Below are positions 20,289 through 27,927 of a stretch of DNA of 64,000 bases, piece after piece. The notes beneath the pieces were generated by a model, which was not told the DNA's origin, ran no database searches, and saw nothing but the letters and a program-made list of their open reading frames with translations. Made by a program: the position numbers and the translations under genes. Origin of the DNA: Xiheibacterium sp038325765 (GTDB lineage: Bacteria; Myxococcota_A; Polyangia; Nannocystales; Nannocystaceae); the NCBI GenBank assembly GCA_038325765.1, contig JBBQJI010000007.1:1-64000 (forward strand). The letters are read 5' to 3'. Positions within the stretch are counted from its first letter, which is position 1. Each line of letters starts with the position of its first letter.

Positions 20289-21953
20289 TTGGAGACGGTG
20301 ACGATCTCTCGACGCGAGTTGTTGCGCAGGGCGAGCTTGTTGGGGGTCTCGGCGGCGCTCGGCTGCACGTCGGACAGCCCCGGTGGCGACGGGACCGAGG
20401 GCACCGGCGAGACCGACGGCTCCGGCAGCTCGGGGGATGGCAACGACAGCAGCAGCACCGGCGACGATGGCCTGCCGGACTACGAGTACGACGGCGAGCC
20501 CGGTCCCGAGACGCTCTTCTCCCACGGCGTCGCCAGCGGCGATCCGCTGCTCGACGCGGTGATCCTGTGGTCGCGTGTGACCGGGGCCCCCGAGGGCGAG
20601 GTCGAGGCGTTCTTCGAGGTCGCCCTCGATCCCGAGTTCACCCAGCGCGTCGCCGCGGACTACGTGATGACCGGGCCCGAGCGCGACTACACGATCAAGC
20701 TCGACGCCACCGGTTTGCAGCCGGGCACCACCTACTACTACCGCTTCTTCGCGCTCGGCCGCACCTCGCCCATCGGCCGCACGCGGACCGCCGCCGCCGA
20801 GGGCGTCGCGCGGATGCGGATGGCGGTGATGTCGTGCTCGAGCCTGGCCCACGGCTACTTCCACGCCTATCGCCGCGTCGCCGAGCGTGCCGATCTCGAC
20901 CTGGTGATGCACCTGGGCGATTACATCTACGAGTATCCCAGCGGCGGCTACGGCGACGTCCGCCCGTACGAGCCGGTGCACGAGATCGTCTCGCTCGAGG
21001 ACTATCGCATGCGGTACGCGCAGTATCGGCGCGACGCCGATCTGCAGGAGTGCCACCGGCAGCACCCGATGGTCGCGGTGTGGGACGATCACGAGATCAC
21101 CAACAACGCCTGGCGCGACGGCGCCGAGAACCATCAGCCCGACGAGGGCGACTACGGCGATCGCAAGGCCGCCGCGTACCGCTGCTACGCCGAGTGGATG
21201 CCGTTCCGCGAGGGCGCCGAAGGCATCATCTACCGGAGTCTGCCATTCGGCGACCTGCTTGCCCTCATCATGCTCGACACCCGCATCGTGGGTCGCGAGG
21301 AGCAGATCCCGTCGGTGTTCGACGACGAGGGGCTCGACGATCCCGACCGCCAGCTGCTCGGCGCCGAGCAAGAGGCCTGGCTCGCCGGCGCGCTCGACCA
21401 CGGCGCGGCGTGGACCGTGCTCGGTCAGCAGGTGATGGTGGCCCAGCTCCGCCTCGGGCCCAACCCGGTGAACCTCGATCAGTGGGACGGCTACCCCGCC
21501 GCGCGCGCACGCCTGTTCGATCTGCTGCGCGAGCACACCCCAAGCGATGTCGTCGTGCTCACCGGCGACATCCACTCGTCGTGGGCATTCGAGCTCGCGG
21601 ATGATCCCTACGGCCCCGACTACGATCCGAGCACGGGGGCGGGCGCAGTCGCGGTCGAGTTCGTCGCGCCGGCGATCACCTCGCCGGGCTTCCCCGCCGA
21701 CATCGCCGATCAGTTCATGGACATCAACCCGCACATGAAGTGGGGCAATCTCGTCGACCGCGGCTACATCGTCCTCGACGTCACCGAGGCCCGGCTGCAG
21801 GCGAGCTGGTGGCTCGTCGCCGATGTCACTTCGCTCACCGGTGGCAACGAGCGGTTCGCCGCCGCGTACTCGGTGATGCGCGGCGTCACCCAGCTCGTCG
21901 CCGACGCCGAGCCGGCAGCGCCGCCCGATGGCGCCCCCGCACTGGCGCCGTAG
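20289..21953 (+). CDS. phoD: PhoD-family alkaline phosphatase/phosphodiesterase
   Basis: 554 residues if TTG 20289 is used; GTG 20298, three codons on, is an alternative, and GGAG lies at 20291-20294. The N-terminus is a Tat signal (SRRELLRRASLLGVSAALGC) that also forms a lipobox, so the enzyme is probably exported folded and lipid-anchored. A Gly/Ser/Asp linker (to about 60) precedes the PhoD N-terminal domain (FSHGVASGDPL) and the metallophosphatase domain (MHLGDYIYEY, VWDDHEITNNAW, LTGDIHSSWAFEL) with the Asp, Asn and His metal ligands. PhoD enzymes use Ca and Fe to release phosphate from phosphoesters. A role in phosphate scavenging is likely. Confidence 0.93.
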   Translation: METVTISRRELLRRASLLGVSAALGCTSDSPGGDGTEGTGETDGSGSSGDGNDSSSTGDDGLPDYEYDGEPGPETLFSHGVASGDPLLDAVILWSRVTGAPEGEVEAFFEVALDPEFTQRVAADYVMTGPERDYTIKLDATGLQPGTTYYYRFFALGRTSPIGRTRTAAAEGVARMRMAVMSCSSLAHGYFHAYRRVAERADLDLVMHLGDYIYEYPSGGYGDVRPYEPVHEIVSLEDYRMRYAQYRRDADLQECHRQHPMVAVWDDHEITNNAWRDGAENHQPDEGDYGDRKAAAYRCYAEWMPFREGAEGIIYRSLPFGDLLALIMLDTRIVGREEQIPSVFDDEGLDDPDRQLLGAEQEAWLAGALDHGAAWTVLGQQVMVAQLRLGPNPVNLDQWDGYPAARARLFDLLREHTPSDVVVLTGDIHSSWAFELADDPYGPDYDPSTGAGAVAVEFVAPAITSPGFPADIADQFMDINPHMKWGNLVDRGYIVLDVTEARLQASWWLVADVTSLTGGNERFAAAYSVMRGVTQLVADAEPAAPPDGAPALAP

Positions 21954-21960
21954 CAGCCGG

Positions 21961-22371
21961 CTACGTGCGCAGCGAGCGGTCGATCTGCGCGATCGCTCGG
22001 GCGTAGCCCGTGGCGCGCCGCGACGCGAGCTTGAGCGCGGCGAGCTCGGTGGCATTCTCGGACTTGCTGGCGCGCGCCTTGCCGAGCAGCTTGGTGGTCG
22101 CGGCGAGCTCGCGCACTGCCGAGCCCAGGGCCTTGCGGGTGTCACCGCCGGGGGATTTCTTGGCCCGCTTGGCCGCCAGGGTCTTGCGCTTGAGCAGCGT
22201 GGCGCGGCGCTTCGCGAGGCGCTTGACGGTGACGGTCAGCTTCTTGCCATCGCGGACACGCACCGCGAGCGCGTGGGCGCCAGCGGTCGCCGCAACGGCC
22301 AGCTTCTCGAGGCCGGCCTCGAGGTTGCGCTGCACGAAATCACTCTTCGCGATGGACTTTGCTTTCGCCAT
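21961..22371 (-). CDS. basic, Lys/Ala-rich small protein
   Basis: 136 residues from ATG 22371, with GGAG six bases upstream. It is strongly basic and Ala-rich throughout (KRLAKRRATLLKRKTLAAKRAKK), reminiscent of histone-H1-like or nucleoid-associated proteins. I see no defined family signature, no signal peptide and no cysteines. Binding to nucleic acid is an inference from composition only. It converges on phoD with a seven-base gap between stop codons. The 322 bases upstream (22372-22693) hold no other gene, only the 12-base repeat. Confidence 0.7.
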   Translation of the reverse strand: MAKAKSIAKSDFVQRNLEAGLEKLAVAATAGAHALAVRVRDGKKLTVTVKRLAKRRATLLKRKTLAAKRAKKSPGGDTRKALGSAVRELAATTKLLGKARASKSENATELAALKLASRRATGYARAIAQIDRSLRT

Positions 22372-22630
22372 GATTGCTCCTCGCCCGCGACTCGTCGTCG
22401 CGAAACGGGGCAATGATAGGGGCGTTTACACGATCGCCGGATTTTTTCCGGGCGCCGAGCGCATCGGCACGCCACCGCAAAGGTTTGACGTGAGACGGTG
22501 CTGCACGCGGTTTCGCGGCATTTTCGGCCCCCGCCGATCTAGCCCCGCGACGGTGTGGTCGGTCGATTCCCGTGGGGATGAGCCGAGATCACGCCTGCGC
22601 GACGCGGGGTGATTCGCGGCGCGCGAGCTG

Positions 22631-22702
22631 TGTTCTGGCCCGTGTTCTGGCCCGTGTTCTGGCCCGTGTTCTGGCCCGTGTTCAGGCCCGTGTTCAGGCC
22701 GC
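22631..22702. repeat. six 12-base tandem repeats overlapping a stop codon
   Basis: Six units of TGTTCTGGCCCG in a row. The last two carry CAGG instead of CTGG. On the minus strand this single change turns an AGA codon into TGA, and the second-variant TGA at 22694-22696 is the stop codon of the DUF2330 gene. Because the unit is a multiple of three, the repeat reads as a repeated four-residue peptide if translated. Confidence 0.9.
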
Positions 22703-24517
22703 GCTCGAACCCCTGCGGCGGCGACGTAGCGCGAGCACCCCGAACGCCCAGAGCGCCGCGTGGGCGGGCGGCGTGGTGTTGCAGCCACAGCCACCGCCGT
22801 CGTCGTCGAGGCCGCCCGAGCCACCCGTCTCGCCTGCGGTGTCGCCACCGGAGGTGCCACCGTCGGTGTCGCGACCGCCGGTGTCGGCAACGTCATCGCC
22901 CGAGCCGCACTGGTTCGCGGGCCAGCCCAACGCACAGTTGTACGTGGCGAGCTGGGTGTCGATGAGCGCGCCGTTGTCGACCAGCATCAACGGTGCACCG
23001 TTGCTCGGCATCTCGGCGACCTCCTGCTCCCAGGGCATCGCGTCGTCGATGACGGGCCACGCGCCGTCGTTGGGCACATAGACCTCGCGGCCGTCGGGCA
23101 GGGTCCACAGCGCATCGCCGTTGCACAGCACCCTGCGCTGCGCCACCGACTGCGTGAGGTCCACGTTGGGCAGGGTTGGATTTTGCCAGAAGAACGGATC
23201 GGCGGTCATCTCGGCGGGCGAGATCGTGGTGTACATGCGGGTGAGCGTCGGAAACTGCGCCAGCAGCTCCTGGGCGTGCAGCCCCGGCACGACGATGCGC
23301 TCCTCCATCGCGGTCGCGAACGCCGAGCCATCGCCCCACGCCTCGAGATCGATCTGGTCCTCGAAGCAGGTCAGGCAGTCGTAGAATTCGTCGGCATCGA
23401 CGCCGGCGGGCACCGGTAGGTAGCTCGCCATCAGGCCCTCGAGCAGCGCGTGGGAGAACGCGCAGGTCCCCTCGAAGTCGTCGCAGCCCCGCAGCCCTTG
23501 GGCGACCAGCGCATCGACCACCTCGACCGCGGCCATGCCCTCGAACGCCGACGAATCCCACGACTTGCTGTACAATCCGAACGGCGACACGATGTCGCTC
23601 GGTCCGGCGTACTCGGTGACGAACGCCTTGCCCTCGGCGCCGAAGGCATCCACCGCGAGCGTGATGACCTCCTTGTAGTTCGCGGCGAAGTTCGGCCAGT
23701 CGAGCTGCAGCGGGTTGACGACGACGTGCTTGTAGGTCTGCGGCACCACGCGATCGGCGGCGAGGAAGAAGGTTCGCACCTCCATGTCGTCGACCGCGGC
23801 GATGCGTGTCAGTCGCAGCGGCACGCAGGCCTCCTCGACCTCGAAGCGCAGCGTGATCGGGTGGATCTCGGCCGTCTCGGCGCCGTTGGTCAGGCGGAAC
23901 GCGGCGAACAGGTAGTTCTCGGCGAGGTACTCGGCGAGGATCGGCTCGGCCGCCGGGTCCTGCTGGTAGCCGTTGGCGCCGAGCCACTCCATGACCTCGG
24001 CCGCGGTGCCCCCTTGCAGCACCGTGATGTCGAACGCGCCCACCGTCTCTTGCAGCACCACCGACGGACCACCGGAGTCGCTGCCGGTCTCACCACCGCC
24101 AGGATCGCCTGAGCCCGCACCGGTGGGATCGCTGCCGCCCGTGCCGCCGGGATCGCCACAGCTGTCGAACTGACGGTTGAAGCCGTACGCCGGCACCGTG
24201 CCCTGCAGCACGTTGTCGAAGAGTCGCTGCGAGCCCACCGAGAACGTCGGCACGGCGGTCATCGGCACCACCCACGCGAACTGCTCGGCCTCGGTGGTGG
24301 GATCGTACTGGATCTGGATGTGCGCCTCGGTGTAGCCCTCGCCCATCGCGAACAGGATGTTCTCGCCGGTCTGGTCGACCGGCATCGCGTTGGGCCCAGC
24401 ATCACAGAAGGTGCCGCCGCACGCGTCGGCATCGGCGGGTGTCCACGACGCCGCGACAGCGACGGTTGTCAAGAACAGGGAAACCAAGGGGGTACGGTTG
24501 CTACGCATCATGTCCAT
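22694..24517 (-). CDS. DUF2330 surface protein with MYXO-CTERM tail
   Basis: 607 residues from ATG 24517. It has a Sec signal (VSLFLTTVAVAASWTPADA) followed at once by CGGTFCD, the usual start of DUF2330 proteins. The core alternates predicted beta and helical segments (FAWVVPMTAVPTFSVG, KHVVVNPLQLDWPNF). There are Gly/Ser/Asp/Thr linkers at about 120-150 and about 545-580. The C-terminus is a MYXO-CTERM-type sorting signal: a CGC motif, a short hydrophobic helix (AALWAFGVLAL) and a basic tail (RRRRRG). Such tails direct processing and surface anchoring in myxobacteria. The stop codon lies inside a tandem repeat. Confidence 0.9.
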   Translation of the reverse strand: MDMMRSNRTPLVSLFLTTVAVAASWTPADADACGGTFCDAGPNAMPVDQTGENILFAMGEGYTEAHIQIQYDPTTEAEQFAWVVPMTAVPTFSVGSQRLFDNVLQGTVPAYGFNRQFDSCGDPGGTGGSDPTGAGSGDPGGGETGSDSGGPSVVLQETVGAFDITVLQGGTAAEVMEWLGANGYQQDPAAEPILAEYLAENYLFAAFRLTNGAETAEIHPITLRFEVEEACVPLRLTRIAAVDDMEVRTFFLAADRVVPQTYKHVVVNPLQLDWPNFAANYKEVITLAVDAFGAEGKAFVTEYAGPSDIVSPFGLYSKSWDSSAFEGMAAVEVVDALVAQGLRGCDDFEGTCAFSHALLEGLMASYLPVPAGVDADEFYDCLTCFEDQIDLEAWGDGSAFATAMEERIVVPGLHAQELLAQFPTLTRMYTTISPAEMTADPFFWQNPTLPNVDLTQSVAQRRVLCNGDALWTLPDGREVYVPNDGAWPVIDDAMPWEQEVAEMPSNGAPLMLVDNGALIDTQLATYNCALGWPANQCGSGDDVADTGGRDTDGGTSGGDTAGETGGSGGLDDDGGGCGCNTTPPAHAALWAFGVLALRRRRRGSSAA

Positions 24518-24680
24518 CCAAACTCCAACGGTCGCAGTCTAACGGGACGGTCGCGTCTGCGCAATTCCCCCGGCCACGCGGGCCGAGAACCTCGCTGCAC
24601 GGGCGCGCAGCGAGAGTTCTCCGCCGGCCGACGTCGATGGGTAGCGGCTCGAGCGGACGCACGATCGGCGCGGGCCAGGC

Positions 24681-24719
24681 GACGGCCAGTCGGCCGCGGA
24701 CGACGGCCGACTGGCCGTC
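24681..24719. promoter_or_regulatory. 15-bp perfect inverted repeat upstream of the stressosome operon
   Basis: GACGGCCAGTCGGCC and its exact complement flank a nine-base spacer, in the gap between the divergent DUF2330 gene and the rsb-like operon. It could be a transcript hairpin or a binding site for a dimeric regulator. Confidence 0.5.
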
Positions 24720-24806
24720 GATGCGCCACGCGATCGGCGTCTAGACGATCAACGGCATCGCCGGCTCGCGGCGCCGCGCGATCGTCCATCGCGATCGGCG
24801 GCTCCG

Positions 24807-25325
24807 GTGTGCGTCGCGATCGCTCGGTGGCCGATCGGCCACACGATCCGTCCCGCTTCGGCGATTGCGAACGCGGTGCTGCGCGGCGAGAATCGCCGCC
24901 TGCCCGTGTCGCTCGACGTCCCGCACCTGGTGGTGGAGATCACCGCACTCGCCGATGTCGCGGTCGCTGCCGTCGCGGTGCGCCGGTGGGCATCACGCGA
25001 AGGCCTCGATGCCAGCACCGCCGCCGAGCTGGCGACGTGCGCGTCGGAGCTGGCGAGCAACACCATGCGGCACGGCGGTGGTGGACGGATCGAGCTCGCC
25101 GCCCAACTCGATCGCGTGATCATGCGTGCGGGCGATCGCGGCCGCGGCGAGGTCGCGGCGCTCCGCGAGCGGTTGCACGAGGTGCGCTCGCGTCCGCAGC
25201 GGCCCAGCGACGAGCACGGCCTCGCGACGGTGGTGCGATGGATGGACGAGGTCGAGGTCACCGAGCGCAGCGGCGGCGGCGTCGAGTTCGTGGCATCGCG
25301 GCTGCGTGCACGGAGGCGGCGATGA
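24807..25325 (+). CDS. RsbW-like serine kinase/anti-sigma-type HATPase
   Basis: Up to 172 residues from GTG 24807. GTG 24876 or 24906 are equally possible, and the region before 24906 is poorly protein-like. The C-terminal ~130 residues are a small GHKL ATPase: an N-box with Asn (ELASNTMRHGGGG) and a G-box-like DRGRGE. It matches anti-sigma-factor kinases (RsbW/SpoIIAB/RsbT group). It opens a run of six genes overlapping by a few bases and overlaps the RsbT-like gene by ATGA. It is likely to phosphorylate a STAS protein encoded downstream. No sigma gene lies beside it. Confidence 0.8.
   Translation: MCVAIARWPIGHTIRPASAIANAVLRGENRRLPVSLDVPHLVVEITALADVAVAAVAVRRWASREGLDASTAAELATCASELASNTMRHGGGGRIELAAQLDRVIMRAGDRGRGEVAALRERLHEVRSRPQRPSDEHGLATVVRWMDEVEVTERSGGGVEFVASRLRARRRR
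24827..24842. promoter_or_regulatory. 16-bp perfect palindrome at the head of the stressosome operon
   Basis: GTGGCCGATCGGCCAC reads the same on both strands. It falls just inside the longest reading of the first gene, between the GTG at 24807 and later GTG candidates at 24876 and 24906. If the later start is used, the palindrome lies in the leader and could be an operator. Confidence 0.4.
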
Positions 25326-25945
25326 CCGTCTCGGCCCATCAGCGCGTGCTCGCGGTGCTGTGCGCCTCGATGTCGCGGATCAACGCCGAGGCCCTGCTCA
25401 CGCGCGCCCTGTCGAGCTGTCACCTCACGATGCAGTCCCTCGAGCTGCGCCACGTGCAGCTCCTGCTCAGCCCGCTGACCCCCGGTCTGCGCACCTTCTT
25501 GGGCGAGAGCACGGCCCGCACCGTGGTCGCGCAGCTCCGCGAGATCCGGGCCGGCGTCACGCCGCCCGCCGCCCGCATCGAGGTCCGCGCCGAGTCCGAC
25601 ATCGTCGCGGCGCGGCTCGCCGCCCGCGAGCACTGCCTCGCGCAGGGCGTCAGCAGCTTCACGCAGCAGCGGGTGCTCACCGTGGTCAGCGAGCTCGCGC
25701 GCAACATCGTCGCGTACTCGCGCGGCGGCTTCATCGACCTGGCCAGCGACGAGGCGACGATCACGGTGCGCGCCACCGATCGTGGCCCGGGCATCACCAA
25801 CCTCGACGAGATCCTCGCCGGCCGCTATCGCAGCCGCACCGGGCTGGGCCTGGGGATCCTCGGCGTCAAGCGGCTGTCCGCGGACATGCGGATCTCGAGC
25901 GGCGCCGAGGGCACGCTGATCGTCGCGAAGGTGGCGGTCGCATGA
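25322..25945 (+). CDS. rsbT: RsbT-like kinase with N-terminal extension
   Basis: 207 residues from ATG 25322, with GGAGG about six bases upstream. The C-terminal ~130 residues are a RsbT-type GHKL kinase (SELARNIVAYSRGGFIDL, TDRGPGI, RTGLGLGILGVKRLS). In Bacillus RsbT phosphorylates RsbS and RsbR in the stressosome and, once freed, activates an output phosphatase. Residues 1-75 (MTVSAHQRVLAVLCASMSR) are an added helical region not present in ordinary ~133-residue RsbT. It overlaps both neighbours by ATGA. Confidence 0.88.
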   Translation: MTVSAHQRVLAVLCASMSRINAEALLTRALSSCHLTMQSLELRHVQLLLSPLTPGLRTFLGESTARTVVAQLREIRAGVTPPAARIEVRAESDIVAARLAAREHCLAQGVSSFTQQRVLTVVSELARNIVAYSRGGFIDLASDEATITVRATDRGPGITNLDEILAGRYRSRTGLGLGILGVKRLSADMRISSGAEGTLIVAKVAVA

Positions 25946-26511
25946 TGCTCGAGCTCGGCTTCACCGTGCGCCCCTACCCCGGCGAGCGTTGCTCCGGCGA
26001 CGCCACCGTGGTGCGCCACGGCGACGCGGTCGTGCTCTTCGGCGTGATCGATGCGCTGGGCCATGGCGAGGCTGCGGCAGACGCGGCCGACCGCGCCGTC
26101 GCCCACCTCGAGGCGGTCTCGCTGCGCGACTCGATCGGCGTCATCATCGGCGCGCTCGATGTCCATCTCCGCGGTGGTCGTGGCGCCGCCGCGTTGGTGT
26201 GCGTCGCCCGCGGCGACGCGCTCGAGGGCTGCGGCGTCGGCAACGTCGAGCTGCGCAGCATCGGCATGCGCGTGCCGGTCCTGGGCACCCCGGGCATCCT
26301 CGGCCGCGGCCCCGCGGTCCGCCCCCGAGTGTTCACCACCCGCCTGATCCAAGGCGCCCGGCTGGTGCTGTTCAGCGACGGCGTATCGGGCCGTCTGCGC
26401 CCCGACCACCGCCGTGAGCTCGCCGCCCAGGCCGCGAGCGCGGCGCTCTTGGCCCAGTGGGGCCGCGATACCGACGATGCGGCCGTGCTGGTCGCGGACG
26501 TGACCGGATGA
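25942..26511 (+). CDS. rsbX: RsbX-like PP2C-family phosphatase
   Basis: 189 residues from ATG 25942 (or 25945). It is a minimal SpoIIE/PP2C-type phosphatase with metal-binding Asp motifs (FGVIDALGHGEAA, LVLFSDGVSGRL, DTDDAAVLVADV). It is the size of RsbX, which removes phosphate from RsbS and RsbR to reset the stressosome. Its place directly after the RsbT-like gene and before the RsbS-like gene supports that role. It overlaps both by four bases. Confidence 0.87.
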   Translation: MMLELGFTVRPYPGERCSGDATVVRHGDAVVLFGVIDALGHGEAAADAADRAVAHLEAVSLRDSIGVIIGALDVHLRGGRGAAALVCVARGDALEGCGVGNVELRSIGMRVPVLGTPGILGRGPAVRPRVFTTRLIQGARLVLFSDGVSGRLRPDHRRELAAQAASAALLAQWGRDTDDAAVLVADVTG

Positions 26512-26921
26512 ACGACGTACCGATCTCGATCATCAATCTGTGGCACGTGCTGCTCGTGCCGCTGCAGGGCGACATCTCCGATCACCACGCCGAGGTCCTC
26601 ACCGAGCGCGTGCTGCACCGCATCGGTGTCCAGGGGCCGCGGGGCTTGGTGATCGACCTGTCCGGCGTGTCGATGATCGACAGCCACCTGTGTGCCGTGG
26701 TGGCCAACCTCGCCACAGCCGCCCGGCTGATGGGCACCGAGAGCTACATCAGCGGCATCAGCCCCGAGATCGCGCTCACCCTCGAGACCATGGGCGTGTC
26801 GTTCGCCCGCATCTCGACGACGCGAAACCTCGAGGACGCCCTCACCCAGTTCGACATCGCGCCGGCCGCAAGCCGACGCCCGAAAGACCACGAGGACCGC
26901 CATGGCGATGAAAATCGGTGA
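26508..26921 (+). CDS. rsbS: RsbS-like STAS-domain protein
   Basis: 137 residues from ATG 26508. A single STAS domain fills the protein: LWHVLLVPLQGDISD, then LVIDLSGVSMIDSHLC, with the Ser of the DS pair in the position phosphorylated by RsbT in Bacillus RsbS. The C-terminal ~20 residues are charged (RRPKDHEDRHGDE) and extend past the domain because the gene overlaps the next by 20 bases. It should form the core of the stressosome with the RsbR-like protein. Confidence 0.88.
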   Translation: MNDVPISIINLWHVLLVPLQGDISDHHAEVLTERVLHRIGVQGPRGLVIDLSGVSMIDSHLCAVVANLATAARLMGTESYISGISPEIALTLETMGVSFARISTTRNLEDALTQFDIAPAASRRPKDHEDRHGDENR

Positions 26922-27318
26922 ACACGAATTCGAGATCGACCCGCCCGACGTGGTGATCATGCGCTGGCGCGGCTTGCTGGCCCCGACCGAGTTCGGCCGC
27001 GGCATCGAGTACCTGCGCGGGTCGTGCTCGGAGTGGCCCTACATGATCCTGATCGCCGATCTCTCCGGCGTGGCGTCGATCCCTGCCGACGTGCGCAGGA
27101 TCGTGCCCGAGCTGACATCGTGGATGCCGTTCCGCGGCGTCGCGATCGTCGGCGCGAGCTTCACGATCCGCACCGTCGCGGTGATGCTCTTCAAGGTGAT
27201 CAACCTGGTGCGAGGCACCGACAACCCGGTCCACTTCAAGGCCACAGAGGCCGAGGCACGCGCCTGGATCGAAAGCCGGCGGCTCGAGCTCGCCGGCAAG
27301 GCAGGGGGTGAACGATGA
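26902..27318 (+). CDS. SpoIIAA-like STAS-fold protein lacking the phospho-acceptor motif
   Basis: 138 residues from ATG 26902, inside the end of the RsbS-like gene. The fold pattern is STAS/SpoIIAA-like (VVIMRWRGLLAPTEF, MILIADLSGVASIPAD, RGVAIVGASFTIR). The usual Asp-Ser/Thr acceptor pair is absent (SIPADVR). It may be a non-phosphorylated adaptor in the switch. The downstream gene starts at 27315 and overlaps by ATGA. Confidence 0.75.
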   Translation: MAMKIGEHEFEIDPPDVVIMRWRGLLAPTEFGRGIEYLRGSCSEWPYMILIADLSGVASIPADVRRIVPELTSWMPFRGVAIVGASFTIRTVAVMLFKVINLVRGTDNPVHFKATEAEARAWIESRRLELAGKAGGER

Positions 27319-27917
27319 CTGACTCACGCAATATCGAGATCGACGCACAGCGGGTCGATCGGCTGCTCGGTGCCCTGGCCTGCGTCTCCGTGGATCGTTT
27401 CGACGACCCAGACGCCCACGTCCAGCCCGCGGCCGAAGACGAATTCGGGCTGCTCGAGGGCGCCTTCCAGATCTTCATCGGCGAGCTCGAGGAGGCCAAG
27501 GCCGCCGCCCAACGGGCGATCGAGCAGCAGCGCATGACGATCTCGGCGCTGTCGACCCCGATCATCGACGTCTGGGAGGGCGTAGTGACCCTGCCGCTGG
27601 TCGGCGTCATCGACACCCAGCGCGCCGTCGAGATGACCGAGCGCCTGCTCGCGCGCATCGTCGAGTCGGGCGCCCGGGCGGTGATCATCGATCTCACGGG
27701 GGTCGAGGTCGTCGACACCGCCACCGCCGATCACCTGGTGCGGCTCACGCGGGCGGCGGGCCTGCTCGGCGCCCGTTGCTTCGTCACCGGCATCGGCCCG
27801 AACATCGCCCGCACGCTGGTGGGCATGGGCGTGGATCTGGGCGGCGTCCGCACGATGCGAACCCTCAAGGAGGCGCTGCGCGCCTGCATCGACGAGGGCG
27901 ACACGGGCCCCCGCTGA
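27315..27917 (+). CDS. rsbR: RsbR-like protein: N-terminal linker plus STAS
   Basis: 200 residues from ATG 27315. Residues about 1-85 are helical, ending in a coiled coil (ELEEAKAAAQRAIEQQRM). The rest is an RsbR-type STAS domain (STPIIDVWEGVVTLPLVG, IIDLTGVEVVDTATADH, TGIGPNIARTLVG). Both Thr positions phosphorylated in Bacillus RsbR have counterparts (VVDT and IART). The N-terminal part lacks the usual globin-like sensor length, so signal input may come from a partner. It is the last gene of the operon and ends 10 bases before the convergent terpene cyclase gene. Confidence 0.88.
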   Translation: MTDSRNIEIDAQRVDRLLGALACVSVDRFDDPDAHVQPAAEDEFGLLEGAFQIFIGELEEAKAAAQRAIEQQRMTISALSTPIIDVWEGVVTLPLVGVIDTQRAVEMTERLLARIVESGARAVIIDLTGVEVVDTATADHLVRLTRAAGLLGARCFVTGIGPNIARTLVGMGVDLGGVRTMRTLKEALRACIDEGDTGPR

Positions 27918-27927
27918 GCCTCGTCGC

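Noticed and set aside
22426..22935. Minus-strand frame with a GPEH peptide repeat
   Set aside because: It is the 12-base repeat read in another frame and overlaps the DUF2330 gene; no start or homology supports it.
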